From NCBI GenBank assembly GCA_030824575.1, contig JAVBXL010000214.1:1-64000 (forward strand): a stretch of DNA of 64,000 nucleotides. Direction: 5' to 3'. Shown piece by piece: positions 27,588 to 37,020 of this stretch. A program made the translations under genes and the position numbers. The notes beneath the pieces are model-generated. The model was not told the DNA's origin and searched no databases. It worked only from the letters and a program-made list of their open reading frames with translations. The stretch is from a bacterium (GTDB taxonomy: Bacteria > Pseudomonadota > Alphaproteobacteria > Sphingomonadales > Sphingomonadaceae). Numbering within the stretch: position 1 is the first letter of the stretch; each line of letters begins with the position of its first letter.

Positions 27588-29420
27588 ATGATGGGTCGAA
27601 CGGCCACGAGATTTTTCGTGACAGCCGCCGGGATCGGTGCGGCTCTCCTGGGCGCGCCGCTGGCGATCGCCGATACGCTGGCCGACTTGCGCGCCCGCAC
27701 GCCGGAACAGGAGATCGTCTATTTCGTCCTGCCCGATCGTTTCGCCAATGGCGACCGCAAGAATGACAAGGGCGGCCTGAAGGGCGGCCCGCTCCAGACC
27801 GGCTATGACCCCACATCGCGCGCCTTCTATCATGGCGGCGACCTGAAGGGGCTGACTGCGAAGCTGGACTATATCAAGGGGCTGGGCGCGACTGCGATCT
27901 GGCTGGCACCGGTGTTCAAAAACAAGCCGGTGCAGGGTACCCAGGGACAGGAAAGCGCGGGCTATCACGGCTATTGGGTGACCGACTTCACCACCGTCGA
28001 TCCGCATTTCGGCAGCGACGCCGACTTCAAGGCGCTAGTCGATGCGGCGCACAAGCGCGGCATGAAAGTCTATATGGACATCATCGCCAACCATACCGCC
28101 GATGTGATCCAATATCGCGAAAGCCCGACCAGCGCGGCGTCCTATCGCAGCAAGGGGGAATATCCCTGGTCGCGCCGGGGTGGCGTGGCGGGCGCGCCGA
28201 TCAATGCGGGTTTCGCCGGCGACCAGGATGGCAGCGTCGCGAACTGGGCGAAGCTGACCGATCCGGCCTTCGCCTACACCCCGGTCGTGCCGAAGGACGA
28301 GGAAAGGGTCAAAGTCCCCGCCTGGCTCAACGACCCTATCTATTATCACAATCGCGGCGACACCGACTGGAAGGGCGAAAGTTCGCAGTATGGCGATTTC
28401 GTCGGGCTGGACGACCTTGCCACCGAAGACCCACGCGTGGTGGCCGGCTTCATCGCCATCTATAAAGGCTGGATCGATCGCTTCGGCATCGACGGATACC
28501 GCATCGACACCGCGCGCCATGTGAATGCGGAATTTTGGCGCGCCTTCATTCCCGCCATCCGCGCCCATGCCACGGCAAAGGGCATCCCCAACTTCCATGT
28601 GTTCGGCGAAGTCGCCACCGACGCCTATGATCCGGCTTTGCTGGCCAGCTGGACGCGCAACGCCGGATTTCCCGCCGTGCTGGACTTCGCCTTCATGCGC
28701 GCGGCCGTCGATGCAGCCAGCGGCAAGACCGGCACGGACCTGCTGGCGCGGCTGGGGGAGGATGATGCCCTTTATGAAGGCGGCAAGGCGGCGGCGCTGC
28801 AACTCCCGACCTTCCTGGGCAATCATGACGCGGGCCGCTTCGCCTGGTTCCTGCGGCAGGCGAAGCCGGGCATGAGCGTGAAGGAGGAACTGGCGCGCGC
28901 CCTGCTCGGCCATGCGATGCTGCTGACGCTGCGCGGCGTGCCCACGCTCTATTATGGCGACGAGCAGGGTTTTGCCGGCACCGGCAACGATCAGCAGGCG
29001 CGGCAGGACATGTTCGCGTCCAAGGTCGCCGAATATAATGCGGACAGGCTGATCGGCACGGCGTCGACCACCGCGACCGACAATTTCCACGCTGACCATC
29101 CACTGTACCGGGCGATAGCAAAGCTGGCGAAAATCCGCCGCGATACCCCCGCCTTGTCGCGCGGCGCGACCGTGCTGAGCGCCAGTTCGGACAAGCCCGG
29201 CCTGTTCGCCGTGTCCCGCATCGATCCCGATACGGGCCGCGAAGTCCTGGTCGCCTTCAATACGGCCGCGACGCCCTATTCCGGTTATGTCGCGGTCGAT
29301 CCGGCCAGCGGCGGCTTCACGTCGCTGATCGGCGCCTGCCCCGCCGCGCCGCAAGCGCCAGGCAGCCTCGCCTTGTCCCTCCCCGCCTTCGGCTACGCCG
29401 TCTGCGCCGCCCACCCCTAA
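27588..29420 (+). CDS. Exported GH13 alpha-amylase-family enzyme
   Basis: The 610-residue protein has a signal peptide (MMGRTATRFFVTAAGIGAAL, cut near IAD) and a GH13 barrel. VYMDIIANHTADV is region I, GIDGYRIDTARHVN near residue 300 holds the nucleophile Asp, HVFGEVATD near 340 the acid/base Glu, and FLGNHDAGRF near 410 the transition-state Asp. A C-terminal beta domain follows. It likely cuts starch or maltodextrin, or cyclodextrin, in the periplasm or at the outer membrane. AAAGGGGT precedes the ATG. It is the first enzyme after the receptor. Confidence 0.92.
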   Translation: MMGRTATRFFVTAAGIGAALLGAPLAIADTLADLRARTPEQEIVYFVLPDRFANGDRKNDKGGLKGGPLQTGYDPTSRAFYHGGDLKGLTAKLDYIKGLGATAIWLAPVFKNKPVQGTQGQESAGYHGYWVTDFTTVDPHFGSDADFKALVDAAHKRGMKVYMDIIANHTADVIQYRESPTSAASYRSKGEYPWSRRGGVAGAPINAGFAGDQDGSVANWAKLTDPAFAYTPVVPKDEERVKVPAWLNDPIYYHNRGDTDWKGESSQYGDFVGLDDLATEDPRVVAGFIAIYKGWIDRFGIDGYRIDTARHVNAEFWRAFIPAIRAHATAKGIPNFHVFGEVATDAYDPALLASWTRNAGFPAVLDFAFMRAAVDAASGKTGTDLLARLGEDDALYEGGKAAALQLPTFLGNHDAGRFAWFLRQAKPGMSVKEELARALLGHAMLLTLRGVPTLYYGDEQGFAGTGNDQQARQDMFASKVAEYNADRLIGTASTTATDNFHADHPLYRAIAKLAKIRRDTPALSRGATVLSASSDKPGLFAVSRIDPDTGREVLVAFNTAATPYSGYVAVDPASGGFTSLIGACPAAPQAPGSLALSLPAFGYAVCAAHP

Positions 29421-29437
29421 CCGCCGGAACGCCCCTT

Positions 29438-31045
29438 ATGACGCTTGCGACGACATCGACCGATCAGCCCTGGTGGAAGGGGGCGGTGATCTATCAAATC
29501 TATCCGCGCAGTTTTCAGGACAGCAATCATGACGGCATCGGCGACCTGAACGGGATCACTCAACGGCTGGAGCATATTGCCCGGCTCGGCGCGGACGCGA
29601 TCTGGATATCGCCCTTCTTCACATCCCCCATGCGCGATTTCGGATATGACATTGCGGACTATTGCGACGTCGATCCGATCTTCGGCACGCTGGCGGATTT
29701 CGATGCGCTGATCGCCCGTGCACATGATTTGGGTCTGAAAGTCACGATCGATCAGGTCTATGCCCATACGTCGGACCTTCACGACTGGTTCGCGCAAAGC
29801 CGCGCCAGCCGGACCGGTGACAAGGCCGACTGGTTCGTCTGGGTCGATCCCAAGCAAGACGGCACCCCGCCCAACAACTGGCAGTCGGTCTTCGGCGGTC
29901 CCGCCTGGACCTGGGACGGGCGGCGCGGCCAATATTATATGCATCAGTTTTTGACCAGCCAGCCGCAGCTCAACGTCCATAACCCGGCGGTGCAGGATGC
30001 GCTGCTGGACGCGATGCGCTTCTGGCTGGATCGCGGCGTGGACGGCTTCCGCCTCGATGCGCTCAACCATTCGATGCACGATCCCCTGCTGCGCGACAAT
30101 CCGCCTGCGCCCGATACCGGCAAGCCGCGCACGCGGTCCTTCGATTTCCAGATCAAGCGCTACAGCCAGTCGCACCCCGGCGTGGTCGATTTCATCAAGC
30201 GCATCCGCACGCTATGCGACGAATATGGCGCGATCTTCACCGTGGCGGAGGTGGGCGGCGACCTTTCCGAGACGGAGATGAAGGCCTATACGGCGGGCGA
30301 AACCCACCTCAACAGCGCCTATGGCTTCAACTTCCTCTATGCCGATGCGTTGACGCCCGCTCTGGTCGCCGACACGGTCGATCGCTGGCCCGACGAACCG
30401 GGCATGGGCTGGCCAAGCTGGGCGTTCGAAAATCACGATGCGCCGCGTGCGCTGTCCCGTTGGTGCGCGGCGGAGGATCGCCCGGCGTTCGGGCGCTTGA
30501 AGGCGATGCTGCTGGTCGCGCTGCGCGGCAACGCCATCCTCTATCAGGGCGAGGAACTGGGGATCACCCAGGTCGATATCCCCTTCGAACGGCTGCAAGA
30601 CCCCGAAGCGATCGCCAATTGGCCGCTGACCCTGTCCCGCGACGGCGCGCGCACGCCATTGCCATGGGCGGCCGATGCAGCGCAGGCGGGCTTTTCCAGC
30701 GTCGAACCTTGGTTACCCCATGGTGCGGATCATCTGGCGCTGGCGGTTGACGCGCAGGAGGCTGACCCAGCGTCGCTGCTGAACCACACCCGCGCAATGC
30801 TGGCGCTGCGCAAGGCGAACCCGGCGCTGCGCCATGGTAGCCTGGAGATATTGGTCGCCGACGATCAGCGACTGTTGTTCCGCCGTACCGCCGATGGCCA
30901 GTCGCTTCTCTGCCTGTTCAATCTGTCGGCCGAGCCGGCGGAATGGCCCGAAGATATCGCCCCCACCAACAAGCTGCTGTCTGCCGTCAATGGCGCCACG
31001 CCCGGTGCCCTGCCGCCCTTCGGCGCGCTGATGATCGAAGAATAA
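29438..31045 (+). CDS. GH13 alpha-glucosidase (oligo-1,6/maltodextrin type)
   Basis: This 535-residue cytoplasmic-type enzyme (no signal peptide) begins WWKGAVIYQIYPRSF, the hallmark of GH13 subfamilies 23/30 alpha-glucosidases. Catalytic residues lie in GVDGFRLDALNH near residue 204 (nucleophile), FTVAEVGGD near 270 (acid/base) and WAFENHDAPRA near 331. It releases glucose from maltose or maltodextrins that reach the cytoplasm. It lies 17 bases after the exported GH13 gene and 12 before GH97. Confidence 0.92.
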   Translation: MTLATTSTDQPWWKGAVIYQIYPRSFQDSNHDGIGDLNGITQRLEHIARLGADAIWISPFFTSPMRDFGYDIADYCDVDPIFGTLADFDALIARAHDLGLKVTIDQVYAHTSDLHDWFAQSRASRTGDKADWFVWVDPKQDGTPPNNWQSVFGGPAWTWDGRRGQYYMHQFLTSQPQLNVHNPAVQDALLDAMRFWLDRGVDGFRLDALNHSMHDPLLRDNPPAPDTGKPRTRSFDFQIKRYSQSHPGVVDFIKRIRTLCDEYGAIFTVAEVGGDLSETEMKAYTAGETHLNSAYGFNFLYADALTPALVADTVDRWPDEPGMGWPSWAFENHDAPRALSRWCAAEDRPAFGRLKAMLLVALRGNAILYQGEELGITQVDIPFERLQDPEAIANWPLTLSRDGARTPLPWAADAAQAGFSSVEPWLPHGADHLALAVDAQEADPASLLNHTRAMLALRKANPALRHGSLEILVADDQRLLFRRTADGQSLLCLFNLSAEPAEWPEDIAPTNKLLSAVNGATPGALPPFGALMIEE

Positions 31046-31057
31046 GGAGATATCCCA

Positions 31058-33112
31058 ATGCTGAATCCGTCGCTGCGCGCCTGCGCGCTGGCCCTTCCGC
31101 TCGTCTGCATAACGCCGGTCCTTGGGCAGGAAGCCCGCCCGGCCGTCACCTCCGCCTCGCCCGACGGGTCGATCGTGCTGACCGTCTCCACCGACAATGA
31201 CAGCCGCCCCACCTGGTCGCTGTCGCGCAAGGGCAAGCTGCTGATCGCGCCGTCCAAGCTGGGCTTCATTCTGACCGATGGCCTCAACATGGTGCGCGGC
31301 TTTTCCATCGCCGGGTCAGCCACGGGCCAGGGCGACAATCGCTGGGAGCAGCCCTGGGGCGAGCGCCGCTTCGTCACCGACCGTTATAATGAAGTGACGG
31401 TCCGCTTTCACCAGTCGGATGTGCAGGGCGCGCGGCAGATGAACGTGCATTTCCGCCTGTTCGATAATGGCGTCGGCTTCCGCTACGAACTGCCGCAGCA
31501 GCCCGGCCTCAAAACGATGAAGATCGCCGACGAAACGACCGAGTTCGACATCGCGCCCAAGGGGCAGGCCTGGTGGATTCCGGGCGGCGAATGGAACCGC
31601 TACGAACAGGTCTATCAAAAGACCCCGATCGACGCCGTGTCCACCGCGCATACGCCCATCACCATGCGGCTGGACGATGGCACGCATCTGAGCTTCCACG
31701 AAGCCGCGCTGGTCGATTATGCGGCCTATTGGCTGAAACGCGCAACCGGCCAGACCTTCCGCACCACCTTGTCGCCCTCGTCGCAAGGGGCGCGGGTGAT
31801 CCGCGATCTGCCGTTCAACACGCCCTGGCGCGCGATCCGCATTGCCGACAGCGCGGCGGGGCTGGTCGAGAATGACCTGGAACTCAACCTCAACGAACCC
31901 AATAAGCTGGGCGATGTCAGCTGGTTCAAGCCTGCAAAATATATCGGCATCTGGTGGGGCATGATCCGCGGCGACTGGACGTGGGCGGAAGGGCCGAAAC
32001 ACGGCGCGACCACCGCGCGGACGAAGCAATATATCGATTTTGCCGCCAAACACGGCTTTCGCGGCGTGCTGGTCGAAGGATGGGACAAGGGCTGGAACGG
32101 CGACTGGTTCGGCCATGGCGACGATTTCAGCTACACCCAGTCCACGCCCGATTTCGACCTACAGGGTCTGGCCGCCTATGCCAGGAAGAAAGGCGTCCAC
32201 CTGATCGGCCATCATGAAACCGGCGGCAACATCGCCAATTATGAGGCGCAGTTGGACGACGCGATGAAGCTTTATGGCGGCCTCGGCATCGATGTCGTCA
32301 AGACCGGCTATGTCGCGGACGCAGGCGGGATCATCGCGCCGGGCGATCGGCCGGGCCAGACCCGCATGGAATATCATGACGGCCAGCGCATGGCGCAACA
32401 TCATCTGCGCGTCGTGGAGACGGCGGCCAAATATCATGTCGCGGTCAACGCGCATGAGCCGATCAAGGACACCGGTTTGCGCCGCACCTATCCCAACTGG
32501 GTCGGGCGCGAAGGCGCGCGCGGCATGGAATATAATGCCTGGGGCACCTTCGCGAACGGGCCGGACCATGAACCGACCCTGGTCTATACGCGGATGCTGT
32601 CTGGCCCGATTGACTTCACGCCGGGCGTGCTGAGCCTGGAAGGGGCGGACCATGCACCGCTGGCGTCCACGCTCGCCAAGCAACTCGGCCTCTATCTCGC
32701 CCTCTATTCGCCGATCCAGATGGCGGCGGACTTTGTAGAGACGCTGGCCAAATATCCCAGGGAACTGGATTTCATATCCAAGGTGCCGGCCGACTGGAAC
32801 GAAAGCCATCTGATCGCGGGCGAAGTGGGCGATTATGCCATGTTCGCGCGCAAGGATCGCCATAGCGAGAACTGGTATGTCGGCGGCGTCAACGATGCCA
32901 CGGCGCGGACGGTGTCGCTCAACTTCGACTATCTGGAACCGGGTAGAAGCTACAACGCCACCATCTACAAGGATGGCGAAGGCGCAACCTATCTGACCGA
33001 CGCGCGGCACAAGATCGCCTATGAAACGCGGACCATCCGCAAGGGTGATCGTTACGATCTGTGGCTGGCGCCGGGCGGCGGTGCGGCGATGCGGCTGGTG
33101 CCTAGCCAATAA
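31058..33112 (+). CDS. GH97 alpha-glucosidase, SusB-like
   Basis: The 684-residue protein has a signal peptide (cut near VLGQEARP), the GH97 N-terminal beta-sandwich (SPDGSIVLTVSTDNDSRPTW), a TIM barrel and a C-terminal sheet domain. HHETGG near residue 384, NAHEPIKDTG near 464 and GREGARGMEY near 482 match the glutamates of inverting SusB-type enzymes rather than the retaining subgroup. It would release glucose from maltodextrins in the periplasm. AAGGAG precedes the ATG. A terminator follows, ending this operon. Confidence 0.93.
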   Translation: MLNPSLRACALALPLVCITPVLGQEARPAVTSASPDGSIVLTVSTDNDSRPTWSLSRKGKLLIAPSKLGFILTDGLNMVRGFSIAGSATGQGDNRWEQPWGERRFVTDRYNEVTVRFHQSDVQGARQMNVHFRLFDNGVGFRYELPQQPGLKTMKIADETTEFDIAPKGQAWWIPGGEWNRYEQVYQKTPIDAVSTAHTPITMRLDDGTHLSFHEAALVDYAAYWLKRATGQTFRTTLSPSSQGARVIRDLPFNTPWRAIRIADSAAGLVENDLELNLNEPNKLGDVSWFKPAKYIGIWWGMIRGDWTWAEGPKHGATTARTKQYIDFAAKHGFRGVLVEGWDKGWNGDWFGHGDDFSYTQSTPDFDLQGLAAYARKKGVHLIGHHETGGNIANYEAQLDDAMKLYGGLGIDVVKTGYVADAGGIIAPGDRPGQTRMEYHDGQRMAQHHLRVVETAAKYHVAVNAHEPIKDTGLRRTYPNWVGREGARGMEYNAWGTFANGPDHEPTLVYTRMLSGPIDFTPGVLSLEGADHAPLASTLAKQLGLYLALYSPIQMAADFVETLAKYPRELDFISKVPADWNESHLIAGEVGDYAMFARKDRHSENWYVGGVNDATARTVSLNFDYLEPGRSYNATIYKDGEGATYLTDARHKIAYETRTIRKGDRYDLWLAPGGGAAMRLVPSQ

Positions 33113-33144
33113 GGAATCCGGCCTTTGAGGCCGGTCTTCCCCAT

Positions 33145-33182
33145 CCCCGGATCGGACTGCACGCCGGTCCGGGGGCTTTTTA
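33145..33182 (+). terminator. Terminator of the maltodextrin operon
   Basis: CCCCGGATCGG at 33145-33155 pairs with CCGGTCCGGGG at 33164-33174 (11 bp with one G-T pair) around an 8-base loop, followed by GCTTTTTAT. It ends at the stop codon of the convergent dehydrogenase gene. GGCCTTTGAGGCC, a second small hairpin, precedes it at 33120-33132. Confidence 0.88.
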
Positions 33183-33944
33183 TCAGCGCGGTGCCATGCG
33201 GATCGCGCCGTCCAGGCGTATGACTTCGCCGTTCAGCATCGGATTGCGGACGATGCTTTCCACCAGCTGCGCATATTCGGATGGTTTGCCGAGGCGGCTG
33301 GGGTGCGGCACCTGCGCGCCCAATGCGTCCTGCACATTTTGCGGGAAGGCTTCCAGCATCGGCGTCAGGAAGATGCCCGGCGCGATCGTCATCACGCGGA
33401 TCTTGTGCTGGGCCAGGTCGCGGGCGATCGGCAGGGTCATGCCGACCACGCCGCCCTTGGACGCGCTATAGGCCGCCTGGCCGATCTGTCCGTCATAGGC
33501 CGCGACCGATGCGGTGTTGACGATCACGCCGCGTTCGCCATCAACCTCTTCCGCCACCGCAAGCCGGGCGGAGAATTTGGCGATCATGTTGAAACTGCCG
33601 ATCAGGTTGACCGTCACCGTCTTGGCGAAGGTGTCGAGCGGATGGGGAACATTCTCCTTGCCCACCGTCTTGATCGCGGGCGCGATGCCGGCGCAATTGA
33701 CCAGGATGCGGGCGACGCCGTGCGCCGCTTGGGCCGCGTCCAAGCCCGCCGAAACGCTGGCGTCGTCGGCGACGTTGACAGCGACATAGACACCTCCCAG
33801 CGCTTGCGCGGTCGCCTGTCCGGCCTCTTCATTCAGGTCGAAGATCGCGACCTTCGCGCCCTGCTGCGCCAGCATCGTGGCCGTCGCCCTGCCCAGGCCC
33901 GATGCGCCGCCGGTAACGATCGCTGCTACGCCGTTGATGTCCAT
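33183..33944 (-). CDS. SDR 3-hydroxyacyl-CoA dehydrogenase (HSD10-like)
   Basis: The 253-residue short-chain dehydrogenase has the NAD-binding VTGGASGLGRATA near residue 10, NCAGIAPA near 83 and the catalytic Ser-Tyr-Lys (TASVAAY, QAAYSASKGG near 155-165). GKENVPHPLDTFAKTVTVN and the length are characteristic of type II 3-hydroxyacyl-CoA / 3-hydroxy-2-methylbutyryl-CoA dehydrogenases. With the thiolase and acyl-CoA dehydrogenase upstream it would perform the third step of beta-oxidation of a short or branched acyl-CoA. It is the last gene of the operon. Confidence 0.88.
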   Translation of the reverse strand: MDINGVAAIVTGGASGLGRATATMLAQQGAKVAIFDLNEEAGQATAQALGGVYVAVNVADDASVSAGLDAAQAAHGVARILVNCAGIAPAIKTVGKENVPHPLDTFAKTVTVNLIGSFNMIAKFSARLAVAEEVDGERGVIVNTASVAAYDGQIGQAAYSASKGGVVGMTLPIARDLAQHKIRVMTIAPGIFLTPMLEAFPQNVQDALGAQVPHPSRLGKPSEYAQLVESIVRNPMLNGEVIRLDGAIRMAPR

Positions 33945-33957
33945 TTCCCTGTCTCCT

Positions 33958-35142
33958 TCAGATCAGTTCGATCGCCATGGCGGTGGCTTCGCCGCCGCCG
34001 ATGCACAGGCTCGCCACGCCGCGCTTCAGGCCGCGCCTTTCGAGCGCCGCAATCAGCGTCGCCAAAATGCGCGCGCCCGATGCGCCGATCGGATGACCCA
34101 GCGCGGTCGCGCCGCCATTGACGTTGATCCGGTCGGCCGGGATGCCCAGTTCCTTCGCGGCGATCATGGCGACCACGGCAAAGGCTTCGTTGACTTCGAA
34201 CAGGTCGACATCCGCGACCGACCAGTCGGCCTTCTCCAGCACCTTGCGCATGGCCGGCACCGGCGCGGTGGTGAATTTGGACGGCTCATGCGCATGGCCT
34301 GCGGTGGCGACGACCTTCGCCACCGTCTTGAGGCCCAGCTTCGCCGCCACGCTGGCGCGGGTCATGACCAGCGCCGCCGCGCCATCCGAGATGGAGGAGG
34401 CGTTGGCCGCGGTGATGGTGCCGTCCTTGACGAAGGCGGGCTTCAACGACGGGATCTTCTCCGGCCTGGCCTTGCCCGGCTGCTCGTCGGTGTCGACGAT
34501 CGTGTCGCCGCCGCGCCCCTTCACCGTGACCGGCGTGATCTCGCGCACGAACGCCCCGCTGCCGATCGCGGCATTGGCGCGTTCGAGCGAGCGGATAGCA
34601 TAGGCGTCCTGATCCTCGCGCGTGAACTGATAATCGCGCACCGCTTCTTCCGCGAACACGCCCATCGCCTTGCCCGGTTCATAGGCGTCTTCCAGCCCGT
34701 CCATCATCATCGTGTCGATCACGCGGTCATGGCCGATGCGCGCGCCGGACCGATGCTTGGGCAGGGCATAGGGCGCGTTGCTCATGCTTTCCATGCCACC
34801 CGCGATCACGATGTCCGCTGCACCACTGGCGAGCGCCTCATGCGCCATGATCGCGGCCTGCATGCCGGAGCCGCACATCTTGTTGACGGTCGTAGCCTCC
34901 GTATTGAGGCCAAGCCCTGCGCCCAGCGCCGCTTGTCGCGCCGGCGCCTGGCCCAGGCCAGCGGGCAGGACGCAGCCCATATAAATGCGGTCGACGGCAT
35001 CATTCGCCACGCCCGCGCGTTCGACCGCGGCCTTGACCGCTGCGGCACCCAGATCGGTGGCCTTGACCGAGGACAATGCGCCCTGGAACCCGCCCATGGG
35101 GGTGCGGGCATAGCCTGCGATGACAATAGGATCGTCCTGCAT
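33958..35142 (-). CDS. Acetyl-CoA acetyltransferase (thiolase)
   Basis: The 394-residue thiolase has the acylated cysteine in VNKMCGSGMQAA near residue 88, the VNGGATALGHPIGASGAR block near 345 (catalytic His) and CIGGGEATAMAIE near the C-terminus with the second cysteine. It cleaves acetoacetyl-CoA or 2-methylacetoacetyl-CoA, or condenses acetyl-CoA. Its position between the acyl-CoA dehydrogenase and the HSD10-like dehydrogenase suggests a degradative role. Gaps to neighbours are 13 and 14 bases, so one transcript is likely. Confidence 0.93.
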   Translation of the reverse strand: MQDDPIVIAGYARTPMGGFQGALSSVKATDLGAAAVKAAVERAGVANDAVDRIYMGCVLPAGLGQAPARQAALGAGLGLNTEATTVNKMCGSGMQAAIMAHEALASGAADIVIAGGMESMSNAPYALPKHRSGARIGHDRVIDTMMMDGLEDAYEPGKAMGVFAEEAVRDYQFTREDQDAYAIRSLERANAAIGSGAFVREITPVTVKGRGGDTIVDTDEQPGKARPEKIPSLKPAFVKDGTITAANASSISDGAAALVMTRASVAAKLGLKTVAKVVATAGHAHEPSKFTTAPVPAMRKVLEKADWSVADVDLFEVNEAFAVVAMIAAKELGIPADRINVNGGATALGHPIGASGARILATLIAALERRGLKRGVASLCIGGGEATAMAIELI

Positions 35143-35156
35143 CTTATGACTCCTGC

Positions 35157-36281
35157 TTAAAGGCTGCGCGCGATGACCATGCGCTGAATGTCCGACGTAC
35201 CTTCATAAATTTGGCACACGCGCACATCGCGATAGATTTTGGCGACGCCATATTCCTCCAGATAGCCATAGCCACCCAGCGTTTGCAGCGCGCCGGACAC
35301 GATTGCCTCGGCCGCTTCGGACGCGAACAATTTGGCCATGGACGCTTCGGCAAGGCAGGGCAGGCCCGCATCCTTGGTCCGTGCGGCGTGCAGGACGAGT
35401 TGCCGTGCCGCCTCCAACCGGGTGGCGAGGTCGGCCAAGCGAAAGCCCACCGCCTGATGATCGATGATGGCCTTGCCGAAGCTCTTGCGATCCTTGGCAT
35501 AGGCGACCGCGATATCGAGCGCGGCCTGCGCCATGCCGACACATTGGGCGGCGATGCCGATGCGGCCAGTTTCCAGATTGGCGAGCGCGATGCGGTAACC
35601 CTGCCCTGGCTGACCGATCAGCAGGTCATCCTCCACGAACATGTCGTCGAAACGCAAGGCGCAGGTGTCGGACGCGCCTTGCCCCATCTTATGCTCGACC
35701 TTGTCCACGCCATAGCCGGGCCGGTCGGTCGGCACGATGAAGACGGACAGACCCTTCTTGCCCGCATCAGGATCAGTGACGGCGACGATCATGGTAAGGC
35801 CGGCGATCTTGCCCGATGTGATGAACTGTTTGGCGCCGGTGATGCGCCAGCCGCCATCGACCTTTATGGCGCGGGTGCGCACCGCCGAGGCGTCGGACCC
35901 GGCGTCGGCTTCGGTCAGCGCGAAGGCACCGATGGTGCGCCCGCCGATCAGGTCGGGCAGGAAGCGCGCCTTCTGCGCGTCGCTGCCATCCTTGAGCAGG
36001 CCGGACACGAGGATCGAGTTCTGGATGGAGACTATGGTCGAAAGCGCGCCGTCGGCTGCCGCGATCTCCATCAGAGCCAAGGCGTAGGAAACGGCGTCCG
36101 TTTCCGCGCCGCCAAAGGCTTCGGGCGCGGTCATGCCCCACAGGCCAAGGCCCGCCATGTCGTGGAACAGTTCGGGCGGATAGCCGCCTTGCGCTTCGAA
36201 CCGAGCGCTGTGCGGGCGGATCGTTTCCTGCGCGAAATCGCGCACGGTGTCGCGGATGGCGGCCTGAATCTCGGTCAGCAT
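35157..36281 (-). CDS. Acyl-CoA dehydrogenase, short/branched-chain type
   Basis: The 374-residue flavoenzyme has FALTEADAGSDASAVRT near residue 118 and WRITGAKQFITSG near 144 for FAD and substrate binding, and CQIYEGTSDIQRMVIAR at the end with the catalytic Glu. It oxidises an acyl-CoA to the 2-enoyl-CoA, passing electrons to ETF. No enoyl-CoA hydratase is present in this operon, so that step must be supplied elsewhere. A TTGACA-type promoter lies just upstream, shared with the divergent TetR gene. Confidence 0.92.
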   Translation of the reverse strand: MLTEIQAAIRDTVRDFAQETIRPHSARFEAQGGYPPELFHDMAGLGLWGMTAPEAFGGAETDAVSYALALMEIAAADGALSTIVSIQNSILVSGLLKDGSDAQKARFLPDLIGGRTIGAFALTEADAGSDASAVRTRAIKVDGGWRITGAKQFITSGKIAGLTMIVAVTDPDAGKKGLSVFIVPTDRPGYGVDKVEHKMGQGASDTCALRFDDMFVEDDLLIGQPGQGYRIALANLETGRIGIAAQCVGMAQAALDIAVAYAKDRKSFGKAIIDHQAVGFRLADLATRLEAARQLVLHAARTKDAGLPCLAEASMAKLFASEAAEAIVSGALQTLGGYGYLEEYGVAKIYRDVRVCQIYEGTSDIQRMVIARSL

Positions 36282-36312
36282 AAACTCACTCGTATTTTAT
36301 CTACTCATGGGT

Positions 36313-36341
36313 ATATTGATTGTCTGAGGGTTTCTTGTCAA
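36313..36341 (-). promoter_or_regulatory. Probable promoter of the acyl-CoA dehydrogenase operon
   Basis: On the minus strand TTGACA (36341-36336) is followed after 17 bases by CAATAT (36318-36313), close to the alphaproteobacterial -10 pattern CTATAT. Transcription would begin about 25 bases before the acyl-CoA dehydrogenase start. The adjacent TetR gene is divergent, so its product may bind here. Confidence 0.55.
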
Positions 36342-36362
36342 TGCTCCAGATGCTCAAAGGAG

Positions 36363-37016
36363 ATGTTCTTGCCCAAGTCTGCCGTCCCTGTTTCTGCCAC
36401 CGCCCTGCCCTCCCCCTTCCGTAGCAAGGCGGAGCGGGAACAGGACCGGGCGGACAAGCGCGCAGCCGTACTGTTGGCCGCAGTGCGGATGTTCAATGCG
36501 CGCGGCTATCATGCCGCCTCGCTGGACGATGTCGCCGCCAGCCTGGGCGTCAGCAAGCCGACCATTTATCATTATCTGGGCAATAAGGAGCAGGTGCTGG
36601 TCGAATGCGTCAATCGCGGCCTGTCGATGCTGCGCGACGCCGCGGATGCGGCGGCGCGCGCGCCCGGCAGCGGCCATGACCGGCTGCGCGCTTTCCTGCT
36701 GCGCTATGCCTGCATCAACATGGACGATTTCGGCCGCTGCGTAATCCGCACCAATGAAGAGGTGCTATCGATGGATAGCGCCATCCAGTTCCGCGCGCGC
36801 AAGCGGGAGATTGACGATGCGGTGCGCGGGATGATCGCGGAGGGGATCGCAGACGGATCGATTGCGCCGGTGGATATCCGCTTTGCCTCCTTCGCACTGG
36901 CGGGGGCGCTCAACTGGCCGGCGCGCTGGCATGATCCCGATGGGCCGATGAGTCCGGCAGAGGTCGCGGAAAAGCTGGTCGATATCGCGCTGGGTGGCCT
37001 TACGCCGCGGGGTTGA
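36363..37016 (+). CDS. TetR-family regulator
   Basis: The 217-residue protein has a TetR DNA-binding domain near residues 35-85 (VRMFNARGYHAASLDDVAAS, then LGVSKPTIYHYLGNKEQVL) and a helical ligand-binding C-terminal domain. It is divergent from the acyl-CoA degradation operon and likely represses it, responding to an acyl-CoA or related acid. AAAGGAG directly abuts the ATG at 36363 but is six bases before an in-frame TTG at 36369, which may be the true start. The stop is four bases from the convergent ligD stop. Confidence 0.85.
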   Translation: MFLPKSAVPVSATALPSPFRSKAEREQDRADKRAAVLLAAVRMFNARGYHAASLDDVAASLGVSKPTIYHYLGNKEQVLVECVNRGLSMLRDAADAAARAPGSGHDRLRAFLLRYACINMDDFGRCVIRTNEEVLSMDSAIQFRARKREIDDAVRGMIAEGIADGSIAPVDIRFASFALAGALNWPARWHDPDGPMSPAEVAEKLVDIALGGLTPRG

Positions 37017-37020
37017 CGGG

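Noticed and set aside
35211-37016. 601-codon plus-strand frame that includes the TetR regulator
   Set aside because: Only the last 217 codons match a TetR protein; the earlier part is antisense to the acyl-CoA dehydrogenase, so the regulator was started at 36363.
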